Source: Pontibacter lucknowensis
Lineage (GTDB): Bacteria > Bacteroidota > Bacteroidia > Cytophagales > Hymenobacteraceae
Length of the DNA stretch: 64,000 nucleotides
Assembly: GCF_900156415.1 (NCBI RefSeq)
Contig: NZ_FTNM01000006.1
Span: 124,001 to 188,000 of the forward strand
Direction of reading: 5' to 3'
Shown here: in pieces, positions 51,225-60,685 of the stretch
Numbering within the stretch: the first letter of the stretch is position 1
Layout: every line of letters begins with the position of its first letter
Translations under genes and position numbers: made by a program
Notes under the pieces: generated by a model
What the model was told of the DNA's origin: nothing
Seen by the model: only the letters and a program-made list of their open reading frames with translations
Database searches by the model: none

Positions 51225-52397
51225 ATGAAGTTAGCATACTTACTGTATCTGGATGTTGAAAAATATGATGGGGTTACAAACAAAGTTGTAACTCAAATTG
51301 AAACGTGGGTAAACCAAGGGAACGAGGTGGCGCTTTTTTGTATTGTGCCTAAACTACCTTCAACTCAGACTTCTTTAGCACGAATATCTTCCATTACTAC
51401 TATCATCGAAGAGGAGAAAGTCCTCGGTGCTTCTGCCGGATTGCTTGCAGGATGGTTTAAATCTGATAAAGTACAAAAATTACTTATAAACAAGTTAGCA
51501 GCCTATAACCCTGACTTGGTTTACTACAGAAATACTGCCTACAGTTCAACAATACGCCATATTAATAAACGATTTATTACGGTTTGTGAAATAAACACAC
51601 TTGAACAGGCTGAATATAAACTACAGCGATTCAACAGTGTCAAATACCTTTTCAGATATTTACATTATACACTGTTGCACCGCTTTGCTTTCAATGAAGT
51701 GAACGGTGTTGTAGGAGTGACGCATGAGATTACTGATCAGATAAAAAAATCTGGTTATAAATCACATACCGCTGTAGTTCCTAACTCAATCAATGTATCA
51801 GATTATCTAAAACCTAAAACAATAGAGGGTAGTCCTTCGCAAATCCCAAAACTTGTTTTCATTGGCACGCCGGGAATGTCATGGCATGGCGTTGACAGAA
51901 TAATAAAAATAGCTGAGTCAACACTCAGCCAATTAGAGTTTCATATAATTGGATATAGCAAAGGAGATTTTGACAACCCTCCTCCAAACGTAAAATTTTA
52001 CGGTGTTCTTCCTTCTGGCGAGACATACAAAGTGATTTCTACATGCCATATTGGAATTGGAACGATGGCACTATTCAGGAAGGAAATGGAAGAAGCATGC
52101 CCCTTGAAAGTGAGAGAGTGCCTTTCCTACGGACTACCTATGATATTGGGCTACGAAGACACTGCTTTTATCACAGATAGTGCGACCAGAAAGGCTAATT
52201 ACCCTGACTATGTTTTGAAATTATCAAATCAGGAAGAAATAACGCAGGAGGACGTAAATAAAGTAGTTGATTTCTGCTATAAATACAGAGATACGCAGCT
52301 TACGTTTGAAGATGTAGCCCCATTTATTGATGTCCATCTTTTAGAAACAAAAAGATTGGAATTTCTCAAAAGAGTTTATGGAAGTACTCGAGGCTAA
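51225..52397 (+). CDS. Group 4-like glycosyltransferase
   Basis: A 390-residue GT-B glycosyltransferase. Blocks are MKLAYLLYLDVEKYDGVTNKVVTQIETWVNQG (N-terminal Rossmann), HRFAFNEVNGVVGVTHEITDQIKK, VPNSINVSDY and, in the C-terminal half, VFIGTPGMSWHGVDRIIKIA and CHIGIGTMALFRKEMEEACPLKVRECLSYGLPMILGYEDTAF, where Glu-x7-Glu-like positions bind the sugar-nucleotide. It should add one residue of the repeat unit; donor and acceptor are unknown. It overlaps the Wzy-like gene by 20 bases. Confidence 0.85.
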   Translation: MKLAYLLYLDVEKYDGVTNKVVTQIETWVNQGNEVALFCIVPKLPSTQTSLARISSITTIIEEEKVLGASAGLLAGWFKSDKVQKLLINKLAAYNPDLVYYRNTAYSSTIRHINKRFITVCEINTLEQAEYKLQRFNSVKYLFRYLHYTLLHRFAFNEVNGVVGVTHEITDQIKKSGYKSHTAVVPNSINVSDYLKPKTIEGSPSQIPKLVFIGTPGMSWHGVDRIIKIAESTLSQLEFHIIGYSKGDFDNPPPNVKFYGVLPSGETYKVISTCHIGIGTMALFRKEMEEACPLKVRECLSYGLPMILGYEDTAFITDSATRKANYPDYVLKLSNQEEITQEDVNKVVDFCYKYRDTQLTFEDVAPFIDVHLLETKRLEFLKRVYGSTRG

Positions 52398-53811
52398 AGA
52401 TTCACCGTTAAGTTCTGGTTGGCGAATTTCTCAGCTACTTTTAAGTGTAGTTTTGAGCTTCGTCACTGCTCAGTGTATTTATCTGATATGTAGCTTAAGT
52501 ATAATAACCGGCTATACTATTCTAACACTAGTCTTAGCATTTCTTGCCTTCTCAAGGTACAAGATGTTTCTGGTTAATTTTTATTGCTGGAGTGTACTTT
52601 ACCAAAATGCCTTGATAGCCTATTCATCTGGCCTCATCGCAGACAGTAATATATTCAGTATACTGCATGGCACTAACTTTTATATCACTACACTGCTATT
52701 TATCCTACTTAGCCTCCGCAGCTTAAATTTTGTGCTAAAATCAACCCTATTTACAACTTCATTCTTTGTAATGGTTCTGCTTAGTATTTTCTGCGGTGCT
52801 GGAGTTTATCTATATGGATTTAAAAATAGCTTTGTTTACTTCCGTCTGTTTTCGATGGTATTTATGATGTTTTGGATTGGTGCTTTTTTTTCATCATTCA
52901 CTACAGAAAGGAATTTCAGACTGATTCTTAAAACACTACTCTCGCTGACTCTTATAAGCATAGTTGGTCAGTTTATCTTTCCGGAGCTTTTTCTCACCTT
53001 AATGAATGATGTTGATTACTACTCTCTTAAAGGGGATGCATCCTCAATGGAGGAAGTAATTCAACTACTACACAGTAATACATACTTCAATATTTCATCA
53101 TTCGGAGAGGCAGTAAGAGCTCCTGGTTTTATCAAAAGCTTTATCTCGAGCGCTTATTTTGTTATTTGCCTGTCTATCCTATTATACTGGAATAAAAACA
53201 TATACATGGTCTTGCTTTCCTTCCTGATCATGTCTGTGTGTGTTGCGTCAAAAGGGGCATTTATAGGTTTCTTCTTTTTTGTTGTTTTATACTATTTAAA
53301 CAAAAAATTTAAATTTAACATACAAGCTGCTTTATTCATTTTATTGTTCTTATGGTTGCCTCTCGTGGCTATAGGTTATAGCACCAACAATGAACATTTA
53401 ATTGGGTTTGTTTCAGGTCTATCGTATTTAGATACTGTTGGCAACGGGCTCGGATTTTCGGGGAACCTGTCTGATATAAGACTTGCCTCCTATTCCGGTG
53501 TTCCCCTACCTGACCAGGGTTATTGGACCAGATTCTATAATGGCAGCGAAAGTGCGCTAGGAGTACTGTTTAGCAGCTTAGGTATTTTTTCTTTGATTTA
53601 CTTATACTTGCTTTTCAGGCACTTATTTAAAATTTATCCAGTACTAAAAGATAATAATTTAGACTACATAGCATTGCTTTCAATTGTTATGGTTTTTCAA
53701 GGCATATTTCAGGAAGAGGCATTCTCTCCATATGCATTTGGCATGGTGCTGTTTGTAGCTGGTTACTACTTTTTCAACTCCCTTGATGAAGCTCCTGAAT
53801 CTGCGAACTAA
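52378..53811 (+). CDS. Wzy-like polysaccharide polymerase
   Basis: A 477-residue multi-spanning membrane protein with eleven or so hydrophobic helices and no soluble catalytic domain, as expected for Wzy polymerases that join repeat units in the periplasm. Several periplasmic loops carry charged and aromatic residues (for example NGSESALGVLFS near 390). No strict motif defines Wzy, so the call rests on topology, locus context and length. It lies between a glycosyltransferase and a WaaL-type gene; the overlap with the next gene is 26 bases. Confidence 0.7.
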   Translation: MEVLEAKDSPLSSGWRISQLLLSVVLSFVTAQCIYLICSLSIITGYTILTLVLAFLAFSRYKMFLVNFYCWSVLYQNALIAYSSGLIADSNIFSILHGTNFYITTLLFILLSLRSLNFVLKSTLFTTSFFVMVLLSIFCGAGVYLYGFKNSFVYFRLFSMVFMMFWIGAFFSSFTTERNFRLILKTLLSLTLISIVGQFIFPELFLTLMNDVDYYSLKGDASSMEEVIQLLHSNTYFNISSFGEAVRAPGFIKSFISSAYFVICLSILLYWNKNIYMVLLSFLIMSVCVASKGAFIGFFFFVVLYYLNKKFKFNIQAALFILLFLWLPLVAIGYSTNNEHLIGFVSGLSYLDTVGNGLGFSGNLSDIRLASYSGVPLPDQGYWTRFYNGSESALGVLFSSLGIFSLIYLYLLFRHLFKIYPVLKDNNLDYIALLSIVMVFQGIFQEEAFSPYAFGMVLFVAGYYFFNSLDEAPESAN

Positions 53812-54994
53812 AGCGAGGTTAGTGCTACCGTATGCATGTGGGGCATTTGCTTTCTTTATCTTTCTTATCCCCACTTTTAGCAATATACTGCTGGCTGTAT
53901 TGGTAATGCTATGGTTGCTAGATAGCGATTTCAGGCAAAAAGCAAGTTTAATCGCCTCACAGAAAATACTGATCGCATTTAGCGCTTTTTTTATCCTCTA
54001 CTTGATCGGAAGCACCTATACAGATGATCTTGAAGATGCGAAAGGGGCTGTGATTATGAGGTTGCCATTGGTACTGCTGCCAATAGTGATCGGAACTTTT
54101 ATATCCCCGCTTACTAAGCCTGAGCTCCGTGCAATATTAACTACTTATATAGCTTCAGCTATAATTTGTTCTCTTTTTTTAGTATACATTTCAATATACC
54201 AAGCTCAGGCTACTGATACAGATTTTTTCAGGTATGTTCTTACTGCGCCTGATTATGAAATTGTGGATTTGTCACGCTTAAAAAATCACAGGCCCTACCT
54301 TGGTCTATTCGTTGCATTCGCGATATTTTTGCTCACTTTCGAAGACACAACCTATTTTAAAAAATCTACCACCAGGTTACTAATTGCTTTGTTTCTGCTG
54401 CTTTCCCTATTTTTCTTATTCAAAGCGAAAATGTCAGTGGTATCAGTCATTATCTTGATGGTTTTACGATTTTACCCTAAACCGATCTACGCTAAAGCAA
54501 TTACCAGTATTTTGTTAGTCATTGTAGCTGTAATATTACATGACCCCATAATTGATTTTGTATACAATAAGATAATTCTCTCAGATGGCGGAAGCCGTTT
54601 TAGAAACTGGGCTACCTCAATCGATGCTATTAAAAATTCACCAATAGTCGGTTATGGATCTGGAGATGAACTAGTCGCTTTGCAAATGTTTCGTGATCCG
54701 GAAGCCTGGGAGTATATTCACACTTATAATTCACACAATCAATATCTTTCTATTCTCTTGCAATTAGGAATAATAGGGATGAGTGTGTTTGCAGTTGTCT
54801 TATTCTTTCTGCTTTACCAGAGTCGAAAATACTATAGGCCTGGAATTTATTTTGTCCTCTTGTTCATACTAGCTGGTTTTTCAGAAGTTCTTCTGTCACG
54901 AAATGCCGGCGTTCTCTTCTTTGGTTTTTTCAGCGGATTAATAATATCACATATAAGGTATTTATCTCTAAGCCATACTATTAAGGATACATAA
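53786..54994 (+). CDS. O-antigen ligase-family membrane protein
   Basis: A 402-residue polytopic protein of the WaaL/O-antigen-ligase family. It has about ten hydrophobic helices, a large periplasmic loop with SDGGSRFRNWATSIDAIKNSPIVGYGSGDE, and the conserved HNQYLSILLQLGIIGMSVF segment with the active-site-type His. The end, AGFSEVLLSRNAGVLFFGFF, is the usual family C-terminus. ATG at 53786 is chosen over a TTG three bases earlier. It may ligate the chain to lipid A-core or be a second polymerase; both share this family. Confidence 0.8.
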   Translation: MKLLNLRTKARLVLPYACGAFAFFIFLIPTFSNILLAVLVMLWLLDSDFRQKASLIASQKILIAFSAFFILYLIGSTYTDDLEDAKGAVIMRLPLVLLPIVIGTFISPLTKPELRAILTTYIASAIICSLFLVYISIYQAQATDTDFFRYVLTAPDYEIVDLSRLKNHRPYLGLFVAFAIFLLTFEDTTYFKKSTTRLLIALFLLLSLFFLFKAKMSVVSVIILMVLRFYPKPIYAKAITSILLVIVAVILHDPIIDFVYNKIILSDGGSRFRNWATSIDAIKNSPIVGYGSGDELVALQMFRDPEAWEYIHTYNSHNQYLSILLQLGIIGMSVFAVVLFFLLYQSRKYYRPGIYFVLLFILAGFSEVLLSRNAGVLFFGFFSGLIISHIRYLSLSHTIKDT

Positions 54995-55017
54995 TTTATT
55001 CTGCTAAATTTCAATAA

Positions 55018-55416
55018 AGAAACATTAGAGGGTGTCATTTAATTTATCTTTCAAAGATCCTTTACCACAACATACTCCATAATCGGATCAATAGAGAAAA
55101 AGGTAGACCCGTTTGGAGCAGGGTGTTGAGTGAAGGCCTCACAACTTTCCATAACCCAATGCCTTGCTTGAAACTTAGAAAGAAAAACAAACCAATGGCG
55201 ATATGATTATCCGCTGGTAGATGAATCGTTGCTTTTCAAAGCGTTGCGAACAGATCTAAAGACCAGCTTTATTTCTTTTTTATGGTAAGTCTTATAATTG
55301 GCCTGACTTTTGAAAACTTTATGGACAGGCAGAAAGGTATTGTTTTAATCACGTTTTTGAGTTCACTATACCTATACCAGTACAAATTACGTGAGAGAGT
55401 AAGGCAAAAGCTTTGA
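55018..55416 (+). pseudogene. Decayed gene remnant with an O-antigen-ligase-like C-terminus
   Basis: No intact frame is present, but a plausible protein remains if two frameshifts are allowed. One frame is open from about 55018 to a TGA at 55204, a second frame continues from about 55190 to about 55290, and the first frame resumes at 55282 and stops at 55416. The terminal part reads SLIIGLTFENFMDRQKGIVL, which lines up with the end of the intact neighbour (AGFSEVLLSRNAGVLFFGFF), so a second ligase/polymerase gene probably decayed here. The shift near 55276-55281 falls in a T run. The upstream part has no recognisable family. Confidence 0.45.
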
Positions 55417-55530
55417 TTTTACTTCACAAAAATTATCATGAAATTTGTAATCTAATTAGTGTACTTTTTACAATGCATAACGCAATAAATTTCCGTAGCA
55501 GGCATATATTTATTGGTAACAGAATGAACG
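55417..55530. other. AT-rich spacer before the WecG/TagA-type gene
   Basis: About 115 bases, with no gene and no exact TAnnTTTG box; together with the pseudogene it makes a 536-base stretch free of intact genes. Confidence 0.5.
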
Positions 55531-56277
55531 ATGCTTGACATTATTAAAAATAAAAGACCAGTACCTCCACGCCCTGAAGCTAATGGACATCAATCTCTGA
55601 CGACATTTATCAACCCAGTGTCTTATCTTATCGCCAGAGATCAGAGGCATCTGTATCAGCAGTTTGACTACCTGCTTGCTGACGGGTGGCTGTTTGTGGC
55701 TGCCTTGCGGTTTGCGGGGATACCTGCTAAAAGATTTAGCTTCGATATGACTTCAATGGCCTTCAGTGTGTTCAACGATGCTATATCTAATAATAAATCC
55801 ATATACTTTATCGGTGCCAAGCAAGCGGAGATAGAGCGTTTCATCAAAATGATTCAGCAACATTTTCCCAAATTAAATATACTGGGCTACCGGGATGGCT
55901 ACTTCAGTGACAACGCAGAACGAGATGAAACGCTCGAATGCATCAAAATTTTAGCGCCAGATATCGTAGTTGCAGGACTTGGTGTGCCGCTTCAGGAAAA
56001 ATTTTTGGTTGATCTTTACCATAAAGGCTGGAGTGGCCAAGGCTATACCTGTGGGGGATTTATTCATCAGACTATTGACAGGTTAAACTATTATCCGGAT
56101 TGGATCAATAAATTCAATTTGCGCATGCCTTACCGTTTTATCAAAGAACCCCATTTTAGAAAGCGGTTGCCTGACTACTTCAAGTTTCTGTATGCCTTTA
56201 CAAAAGATTGCTTCAGTTATAAGGTACAGCCTCATCAGATAAAAAGAAAAATAAAGCAACCTACCATTGTCAAATGA
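55531..56277 (+). CDS. WecG/TagA/CpsF-family glycosyltransferase
   Basis: A 248-residue GT26-type enzyme. Blocks are DYLLADGWLFVAALRFAG (with the conserved catalytic-type Asp), YFIGAKQAEIERFIKMIQQHFPKLNILGYRDGYF, APDIVVAGLGVPLQEKFLVDL and YTCGGFIHQTIDRLNYYPDWI, followed by RMPYRFIKEPHFRKRLPDY, the membrane-associated C-terminal motif. These enzymes add ManNAc(A)-type residues to a polyprenyl-linked sugar, normally the second residue of the unit. It precedes the initiating transferase gene by 34 bases. Confidence 0.9.
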   Translation: MLDIIKNKRPVPPRPEANGHQSLTTFINPVSYLIARDQRHLYQQFDYLLADGWLFVAALRFAGIPAKRFSFDMTSMAFSVFNDAISNNKSIYFIGAKQAEIERFIKMIQQHFPKLNILGYRDGYFSDNAERDETLECIKILAPDIVVAGLGVPLQEKFLVDLYHKGWSGQGYTCGGFIHQTIDRLNYYPDWINKFNLRMPYRFIKEPHFRKRLPDYFKFLYAFTKDCFSYKVQPHQIKRKIKQPTIVK

Positions 56278-56282
56278 TTTAG

Positions 56283-56290
56283 TATTTTTG
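56283..56290 (+). promoter_or_regulatory. Candidate -7 box for the initiating transferase gene
   Basis: TATTTTTG matches TAnnTTTG and is 22 bases before the start at 56312, so the leader would be only about 15 bases. Confidence 0.5.
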
Positions 56291-56311
56291 CTATATACTA
56301 AAATACTCTAA

Positions 56312-57694
56312 ATGCCCGGCCTGTATTCCCGATATATCAAACCTATTCATGCTTTAGGCGATGCGGTAGCAATTGCTATTTCAGCTGCAAGTGCTTATTG
56401 GTTGACTGAGGGAACATTGGCTGGCTTTTTTACCAGGCCTTATGTAAATTTTCTGGTCTATGGTCTGTCTGCCTGGTTTATTTGTACCAGTTTGCTGGGC
56501 ACCTATAGGTTTTACAGGGTTACCCGGATCCTGGAAATACTAGCAAATGTCCTGAAAGTGACGCTACTCTACTTAATTTTGATAGAGGCGTTTCTCAACA
56601 TGCTGGACGCAGAGGTTTACTCCCGCAGCTTTTTACTCTACCATTATCTATTACTGGCTGGTCTCGTTATCCTGTGGCGCATCATTGTTATCACATCGCT
56701 TCGGGTGTATAGAAGAAAAGGCTATAATTACCGCAGAGTCATTATCATCGGCTATTCAGCTCCTGGTAAAGAACTGCGTCGCTTCTTTAAAAACCGGCCT
56801 GAGCATGGTTATCGTTTCCTCGGCTTCTTTGATGACAAACATACACAGGAGCCTGGCGTAATCGGTAAAATAGATGAAATCGAGGAGTTCGTCCTTCAAA
56901 ACGATGTCGATGAGATCTACTGTAGTCCCTTTGAGCTGCAGAAGCATCAAATCGTACGATTGCTCAATTTTGTAGATAATAACCTGATCCGCCTGAAGTT
57001 CCTGCCTGAGCCGGGCGGGCTACCCTATCAGAAGCTACAGGTAGATTTCTATGACATGCTGCCCGTGCTTATTTTCCGCTCGATTCCGCTTGACGATTCG
57101 ATCAATAAGTTTCTGAAGCGTACTTTCGACATCGTGTTCTCATCACTTGTCATTTTGTTCATCCTTTCCTGGCTGCTTCCTATTCTGGCTATCCTTATCA
57201 GGCTCGACTCCAAAGGTCCTATCTTCTTTAAGCAGGAACGCTCCGGCTTGGACAACCAGAAATTTAAGTGCTGGAAGCTCCGTACCATGTATGTGAACAA
57301 TGAGGCCAACTCCAAACAGGCCCAGCGCGGCGATTCCCGTATCACGCCAATCGGGGCCATCCTTCGCAAAACCAGTCTGGATGAATTGCCGCAGTTCTTT
57401 AACGTGCTGATGGGACAGATGTCGATTGTAGGTCCAAGACCACACATGCTGAGCCATACCATGTACTACTCCACACTGGTAGATAAATTTATGGTGCGGC
57501 ATTTTATCAAGCCAGGTATAACGGGCTTGTCGCAGGTGCGGGGTTTCCGCGGTGATACAAGTGAGATACACCAGATGCGCGGCCGCGTGAAACTCGATAT
57601 CTTCTACCTGGAAAACTGGTCTTTCTTCCTCGATCTCAAAATCGTCTTCTATACCGTGTACAACATGCTGCGGGGTGAGGATAACGCATTTTAA
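56312..57694 (+). CDS. Polyprenyl-phosphate sugar-1-phosphate transferase (WcaJ/WbaP type)
   Basis: The initiating enzyme of the locus: it transfers hexose-1-phosphate from a nucleotide sugar to undecaprenyl phosphate. The 460-residue product has four or five N-terminal TM helices (about 12-30, 45-62, 78-96, 105-130), a CoA-binding-like domain (RRVIIIGYSAPGKELRRFF), then a TM at about 280-300 and the catalytic domain KRTFDIVFSSLVILF to GPIFFKQERSGLDNQKFKCWKLRTMY, RKTSLDELPQFFNVLMGQMSIVGPRPHM, and KPGITGLSQVRG. Composition rises toward that of the core genes here, so this marks the right edge of the locus. Confidence 0.92.
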   Translation: MPGLYSRYIKPIHALGDAVAIAISAASAYWLTEGTLAGFFTRPYVNFLVYGLSAWFICTSLLGTYRFYRVTRILEILANVLKVTLLYLILIEAFLNMLDAEVYSRSFLLYHYLLLAGLVILWRIIVITSLRVYRRKGYNYRRVIIIGYSAPGKELRRFFKNRPEHGYRFLGFFDDKHTQEPGVIGKIDEIEEFVLQNDVDEIYCSPFELQKHQIVRLLNFVDNNLIRLKFLPEPGGLPYQKLQVDFYDMLPVLIFRSIPLDDSINKFLKRTFDIVFSSLVILFILSWLLPILAILIRLDSKGPIFFKQERSGLDNQKFKCWKLRTMYVNNEANSKQAQRGDSRITPIGAILRKTSLDELPQFFNVLMGQMSIVGPRPHMLSHTMYYSTLVDKFMVRHFIKPGITGLSQVRGFRGDTSEIHQMRGRVKLDIFYLENWSFFLDLKIVFYTVYNMLRGEDNAF

Positions 57695-57725
57695 AAATCA
57701 GCCCGTGCATTTGCTCCTGTTTTAG

Positions 57726-57733
57726 TAACTTCG
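57726..57733 (+). promoter_or_regulatory. Weak candidate -7 box for hisS
   Basis: TAACTTCG differs from TAnnTTTG at one position and lies 18 bases before the hisS start. No convincing -33 element at the right distance. Confidence 0.3.
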
Positions 57734-57750
57734 CCTGCAAAGTTGAAAAC

Positions 57751-59157
57751 ATGAGCAAGGAAAAACCATCTATACCGAAAGGAACACGTGACTTTGGCCC
57801 CGCTGTGGTGGTCAAGCGCAATTATATATTTGGCGTGATCAAGCGCACCTTCGAGAAATTCGGCTATCTGCCGCTCGAAACCCCCGCCATGGAGCAGCTG
57901 TCGGTGCTGACTGGCAAGTACGGCGATGAAGGCGACCAACTGATTTTCAAAATTCTCAATTCGGGTGACTTCCTATCCAAAACAACAGCCAATGATATTG
58001 AGCAGGGCTCTAAGCACCTGACCCGCAAGATTTCCGAGAAAGCACTTCGCTACGACCTGACGGTGCCGTTTGCCCGCTTCGTAGTGATGAACCGCAACGA
58101 GATCAGCTTCCCATTCAAGCGTTACCAGATTCAGCCGGTATGGCGTGCCGACCGTCCCCAGCGTGGCCGCTACCGCGAGTTTTACCAGTGCGATGCCGAC
58201 GTGGTAGGCACTAACTCTCTGCTATGCGAGGCGGAGATCGTGCAGATGATCGACGAGGTGCTGAGCACGCTAGGGATGACGGACTTCACAATTAAGATCA
58301 ACCACCGGGGTATACTGGCAGGTATAGCGGAGGCCATTGGAGAGAAAGGCCGCGAAGGTGACATTTGCGTGGCCATCGACAAGCTCGATAAGATCAGAGC
58401 AGAAGGCGTGCGCAAAGAACTGCTGGAGCGAGGTATAGCCGAGGGTGCCGTGGATAGACTGGAGCCTCTTTACGAACTGAAAGGATCTAACCAGGAAATA
58501 TTAGACCAACTTCAAACACTACTTGGCAGCACTGAAGAAGGCCAGCGAGGCCTGAAAGACCTTCAGGAGGTATGGGAGTACCTGGAGGACCTGGGAAGTG
58601 ATGCTCTTGTAACGCAAAACCCATCCGGTCAGCCACGCCTACAGCTGGATGTGACACTGGCCCGTGGTCTCTCCTACTACACCGGCTGCATTTTCGAGGT
58701 AAAGGTGAACAACGCCAACATGGGCAGCATCAGCGGCGGCGGCCGTTACGATAACCTCACCGGCATGTTCGGTATGCCGGGCGTGTCGGGTGTTGGTTTC
58801 TCCTTTGGCGTAGACCGCATCTACGATGTGTTGGAGGAGCTGCAGCTATTCCCTGCCAGCAGCGAGGTAGGCACCAAGGTGCTGATCGTTCAATTTGATA
58901 AGGCCTCGGAGCGCTACGCCCTGCCCCTGCTGCAGAAGCTGCGCAACGCAGGTATAGCCTCAGAATTATACCCGGAGGCGGCCAAGCTGAAAAAGCAGAT
59001 GAGCTACGCCGATCAGAAAAAGATACCATTTGTGCTGTTGGTGGGTTCTGAGGAAATGGCCTCTGGCAAGCTGAAGCTGCGAGACATGCAGACCGGCGAG
59101 CAGGACGAACTATACATCGATGACATCATTGCCCAGCTGAAATCCGAAGCGAAATAA
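57751..59157 (+). CDS. hisS: Histidine-tRNA ligase
   Basis: Charges tRNA-His with histidine. The 468-residue class II synthetase shows the family motifs: GTRDFGP near residue 10, RYDLTVPFARF, QIQPVWRADRPQRGRYREFYQCDADVVG and LARGLSYYTGCIFEVKV, plus the second histidine-binding GGRYDNLTGMFG, and an anticodon-binding domain at about 370-460 (KVLIVQFDKASERYALPLLQKLRNAGI). It is slightly longer than E. coli HisRS. Nine bases separate it from hutH, suggesting co-transcription. Confidence 0.97.
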   Translation: MSKEKPSIPKGTRDFGPAVVVKRNYIFGVIKRTFEKFGYLPLETPAMEQLSVLTGKYGDEGDQLIFKILNSGDFLSKTTANDIEQGSKHLTRKISEKALRYDLTVPFARFVVMNRNEISFPFKRYQIQPVWRADRPQRGRYREFYQCDADVVGTNSLLCEAEIVQMIDEVLSTLGMTDFTIKINHRGILAGIAEAIGEKGREGDICVAIDKLDKIRAEGVRKELLERGIAEGAVDRLEPLYELKGSNQEILDQLQTLLGSTEEGQRGLKDLQEVWEYLEDLGSDALVTQNPSGQPRLQLDVTLARGLSYYTGCIFEVKVNNANMGSISGGGRYDNLTGMFGMPGVSGVGFSFGVDRIYDVLEELQLFPASSEVGTKVLIVQFDKASERYALPLLQKLRNAGIASELYPEAAKLKKQMSYADQKKIPFVLLVGSEEMASGKLKLRDMQTGEQDELYIDDIIAQLKSEAK

Positions 59158-59165
59158 ACAATCAT

Positions 59166-60671
59166 ATGAGCGACGTTCACCATATCTCCAGTCAGCACCT
59201 GAGCCTGGAGCGCATCGAAGAAATCATCAGCCGCAGGTATAGCCTGGCGTTGTCGCAGGAGGCTGAGGAGCGCATTTTGCACTGCTACGACTACCTGCAC
59301 CGCAAGATCGCCAGCACCGACAAGAGCATTTACGGCATCAATACCGGCTTCGGATCGCTTTACAAAAAGCAGATCTCGTATGATAACCTGGAGCAGCTGC
59401 AGCGCAACCTGATGATGTCGCACGCCTGTGGGATGGGCGATGAGGTGCCAGCTGAAGTGGTGAAACTGATGCTTTTGCTCAAGATACAGTCGCTGGCCTA
59501 TGGCAACAGCGGGGTGCAATTGCAGACCGTAAAGCGCCTGATCGATTTTTATAACCGTGACATCTACCCGATCGTGTACCAGCAGGGTTCGCTCGGGGCG
59601 AGTGGTGACCTGGCTCCTCTGGCGCACCTTTGCCTGCCGCTGATCGGCTTGGGAGAGGTATACTACCAGGGTTACCGCCTGGAAAGCCGTCATGTGCTGG
59701 AGATGTTTAGCTGGGAGCCGGTGACACTGCAGGCAAAAGAAGGTCTTGCTTTGCTCAACGGAACGCAGTTTATGAGCGCCTACGGCGTGCATGCGCTTCT
59801 GCAGGCCCGCCGTCTGTCCCGCACAGCCGATGTGGTGGGTGCCTTGTCGCTGGATGCTTTCGACGGACGCATCGAGCCGTTTAACCACCTGATTCACCAG
59901 GCGCGTCCACATAGGGGCCAGATTGAGACGGCTGCAAATTTCCGTCAGCTGCTGCAGGGAAGTGAGTTGATCAGTCAGTTCAAACAACATGTGCAGGACC
60001 CCTACTCTTTCCGCTGCATTCCGCAGGTACACGGCGCTTCCAAAGACGCCATCCGCTACGCTGAGGGGGTGATCCTGACTGAGATCAATTCCGTGACCGA
60101 CAACCCGAACATTTTCCCGGACGAAGACGAGATCATTTCGGGCGGTAACTTCCATGGGCAGCCGCTTGCCCTAGCGCTGGACTTTCTGGCGATTGCACTG
60201 GCGGAGTTGGGCAGTATATCCGAGCGGCGCACGTACCAGCTAATCTCAGGCAGCCGCGGTTTGCCTGATTTCCTGGTAGCGGAGCCTGGGCTGAACTCTG
60301 GCTTTATGATCACGCAGTATACGGCGGCATCCATTGTAAGCCAGACCAAACAACTTTGCACTCCTGCTTCCATTGACACGATCCCATCCTCCAACGGGCA
60401 GGAAGACCATGTGAGCATGGGTTCTAATGCGGCCACGAAGCTCTATAAAGTGGTGCAGAATGTGGAGCGTGTGTTGGCCATAGAGCTGATGAACGCTGCG
60501 CAGGCGCTGGAATTCAGACGTCCGCTTCGAAGCTCACCACTGCTGGAGCAGCTGTTTGCTGATTTCCGCGAGCAGATCCCTTTTGTGAGCACTGACCGTG
60601 TGATGCATCCTGATATGGAAAGAAGCGTGGATTTTATTAGAACCGGCCACTTGCTTGTTGTCCAGAATTAA
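59166..60671 (+). CDS. hutH: Histidine ammonia-lyase
   Basis: Deaminates L-histidine to urocanate, the first step of histidine breakdown. The 501-residue product carries the MIO-forming triad Ala-Ser-Gly at residues 145-147 in QGSLGASGDLAPLAHL, plus YGINTGFGSLYKKQI, the NPNIFPDEDEIISGGNFHGQPLALALDF segment and the LLEQLFADFREQIPF end. The other hut genes (hutU, hutI, hutG) are not in the window. The pairing with hisS is conserved in some Bacteroidota from memory; I have not checked it. Confidence 0.96.
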   Translation: MSDVHHISSQHLSLERIEEIISRRYSLALSQEAEERILHCYDYLHRKIASTDKSIYGINTGFGSLYKKQISYDNLEQLQRNLMMSHACGMGDEVPAEVVKLMLLLKIQSLAYGNSGVQLQTVKRLIDFYNRDIYPIVYQQGSLGASGDLAPLAHLCLPLIGLGEVYYQGYRLESRHVLEMFSWEPVTLQAKEGLALLNGTQFMSAYGVHALLQARRLSRTADVVGALSLDAFDGRIEPFNHLIHQARPHRGQIETAANFRQLLQGSELISQFKQHVQDPYSFRCIPQVHGASKDAIRYAEGVILTEINSVTDNPNIFPDEDEIISGGNFHGQPLALALDFLAIALAELGSISERRTYQLISGSRGLPDFLVAEPGLNSGFMITQYTAASIVSQTKQLCTPASIDTIPSSNGQEDHVSMGSNAATKLYKVVQNVERVLAIELMNAAQALEFRRPLRSSPLLEQLFADFREQIPFVSTDRVMHPDMERSVDFIRTGHLLVVQN

Positions 60672-60685
60672 GGGATAGTTCATAA

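Noticed and set aside
59013-60155. A 380-codon open frame on the minus strand across hisS-hutH
   Set aside because: Antisense to two certain genes with no family features; typical of GC-rich complementary-strand openness.
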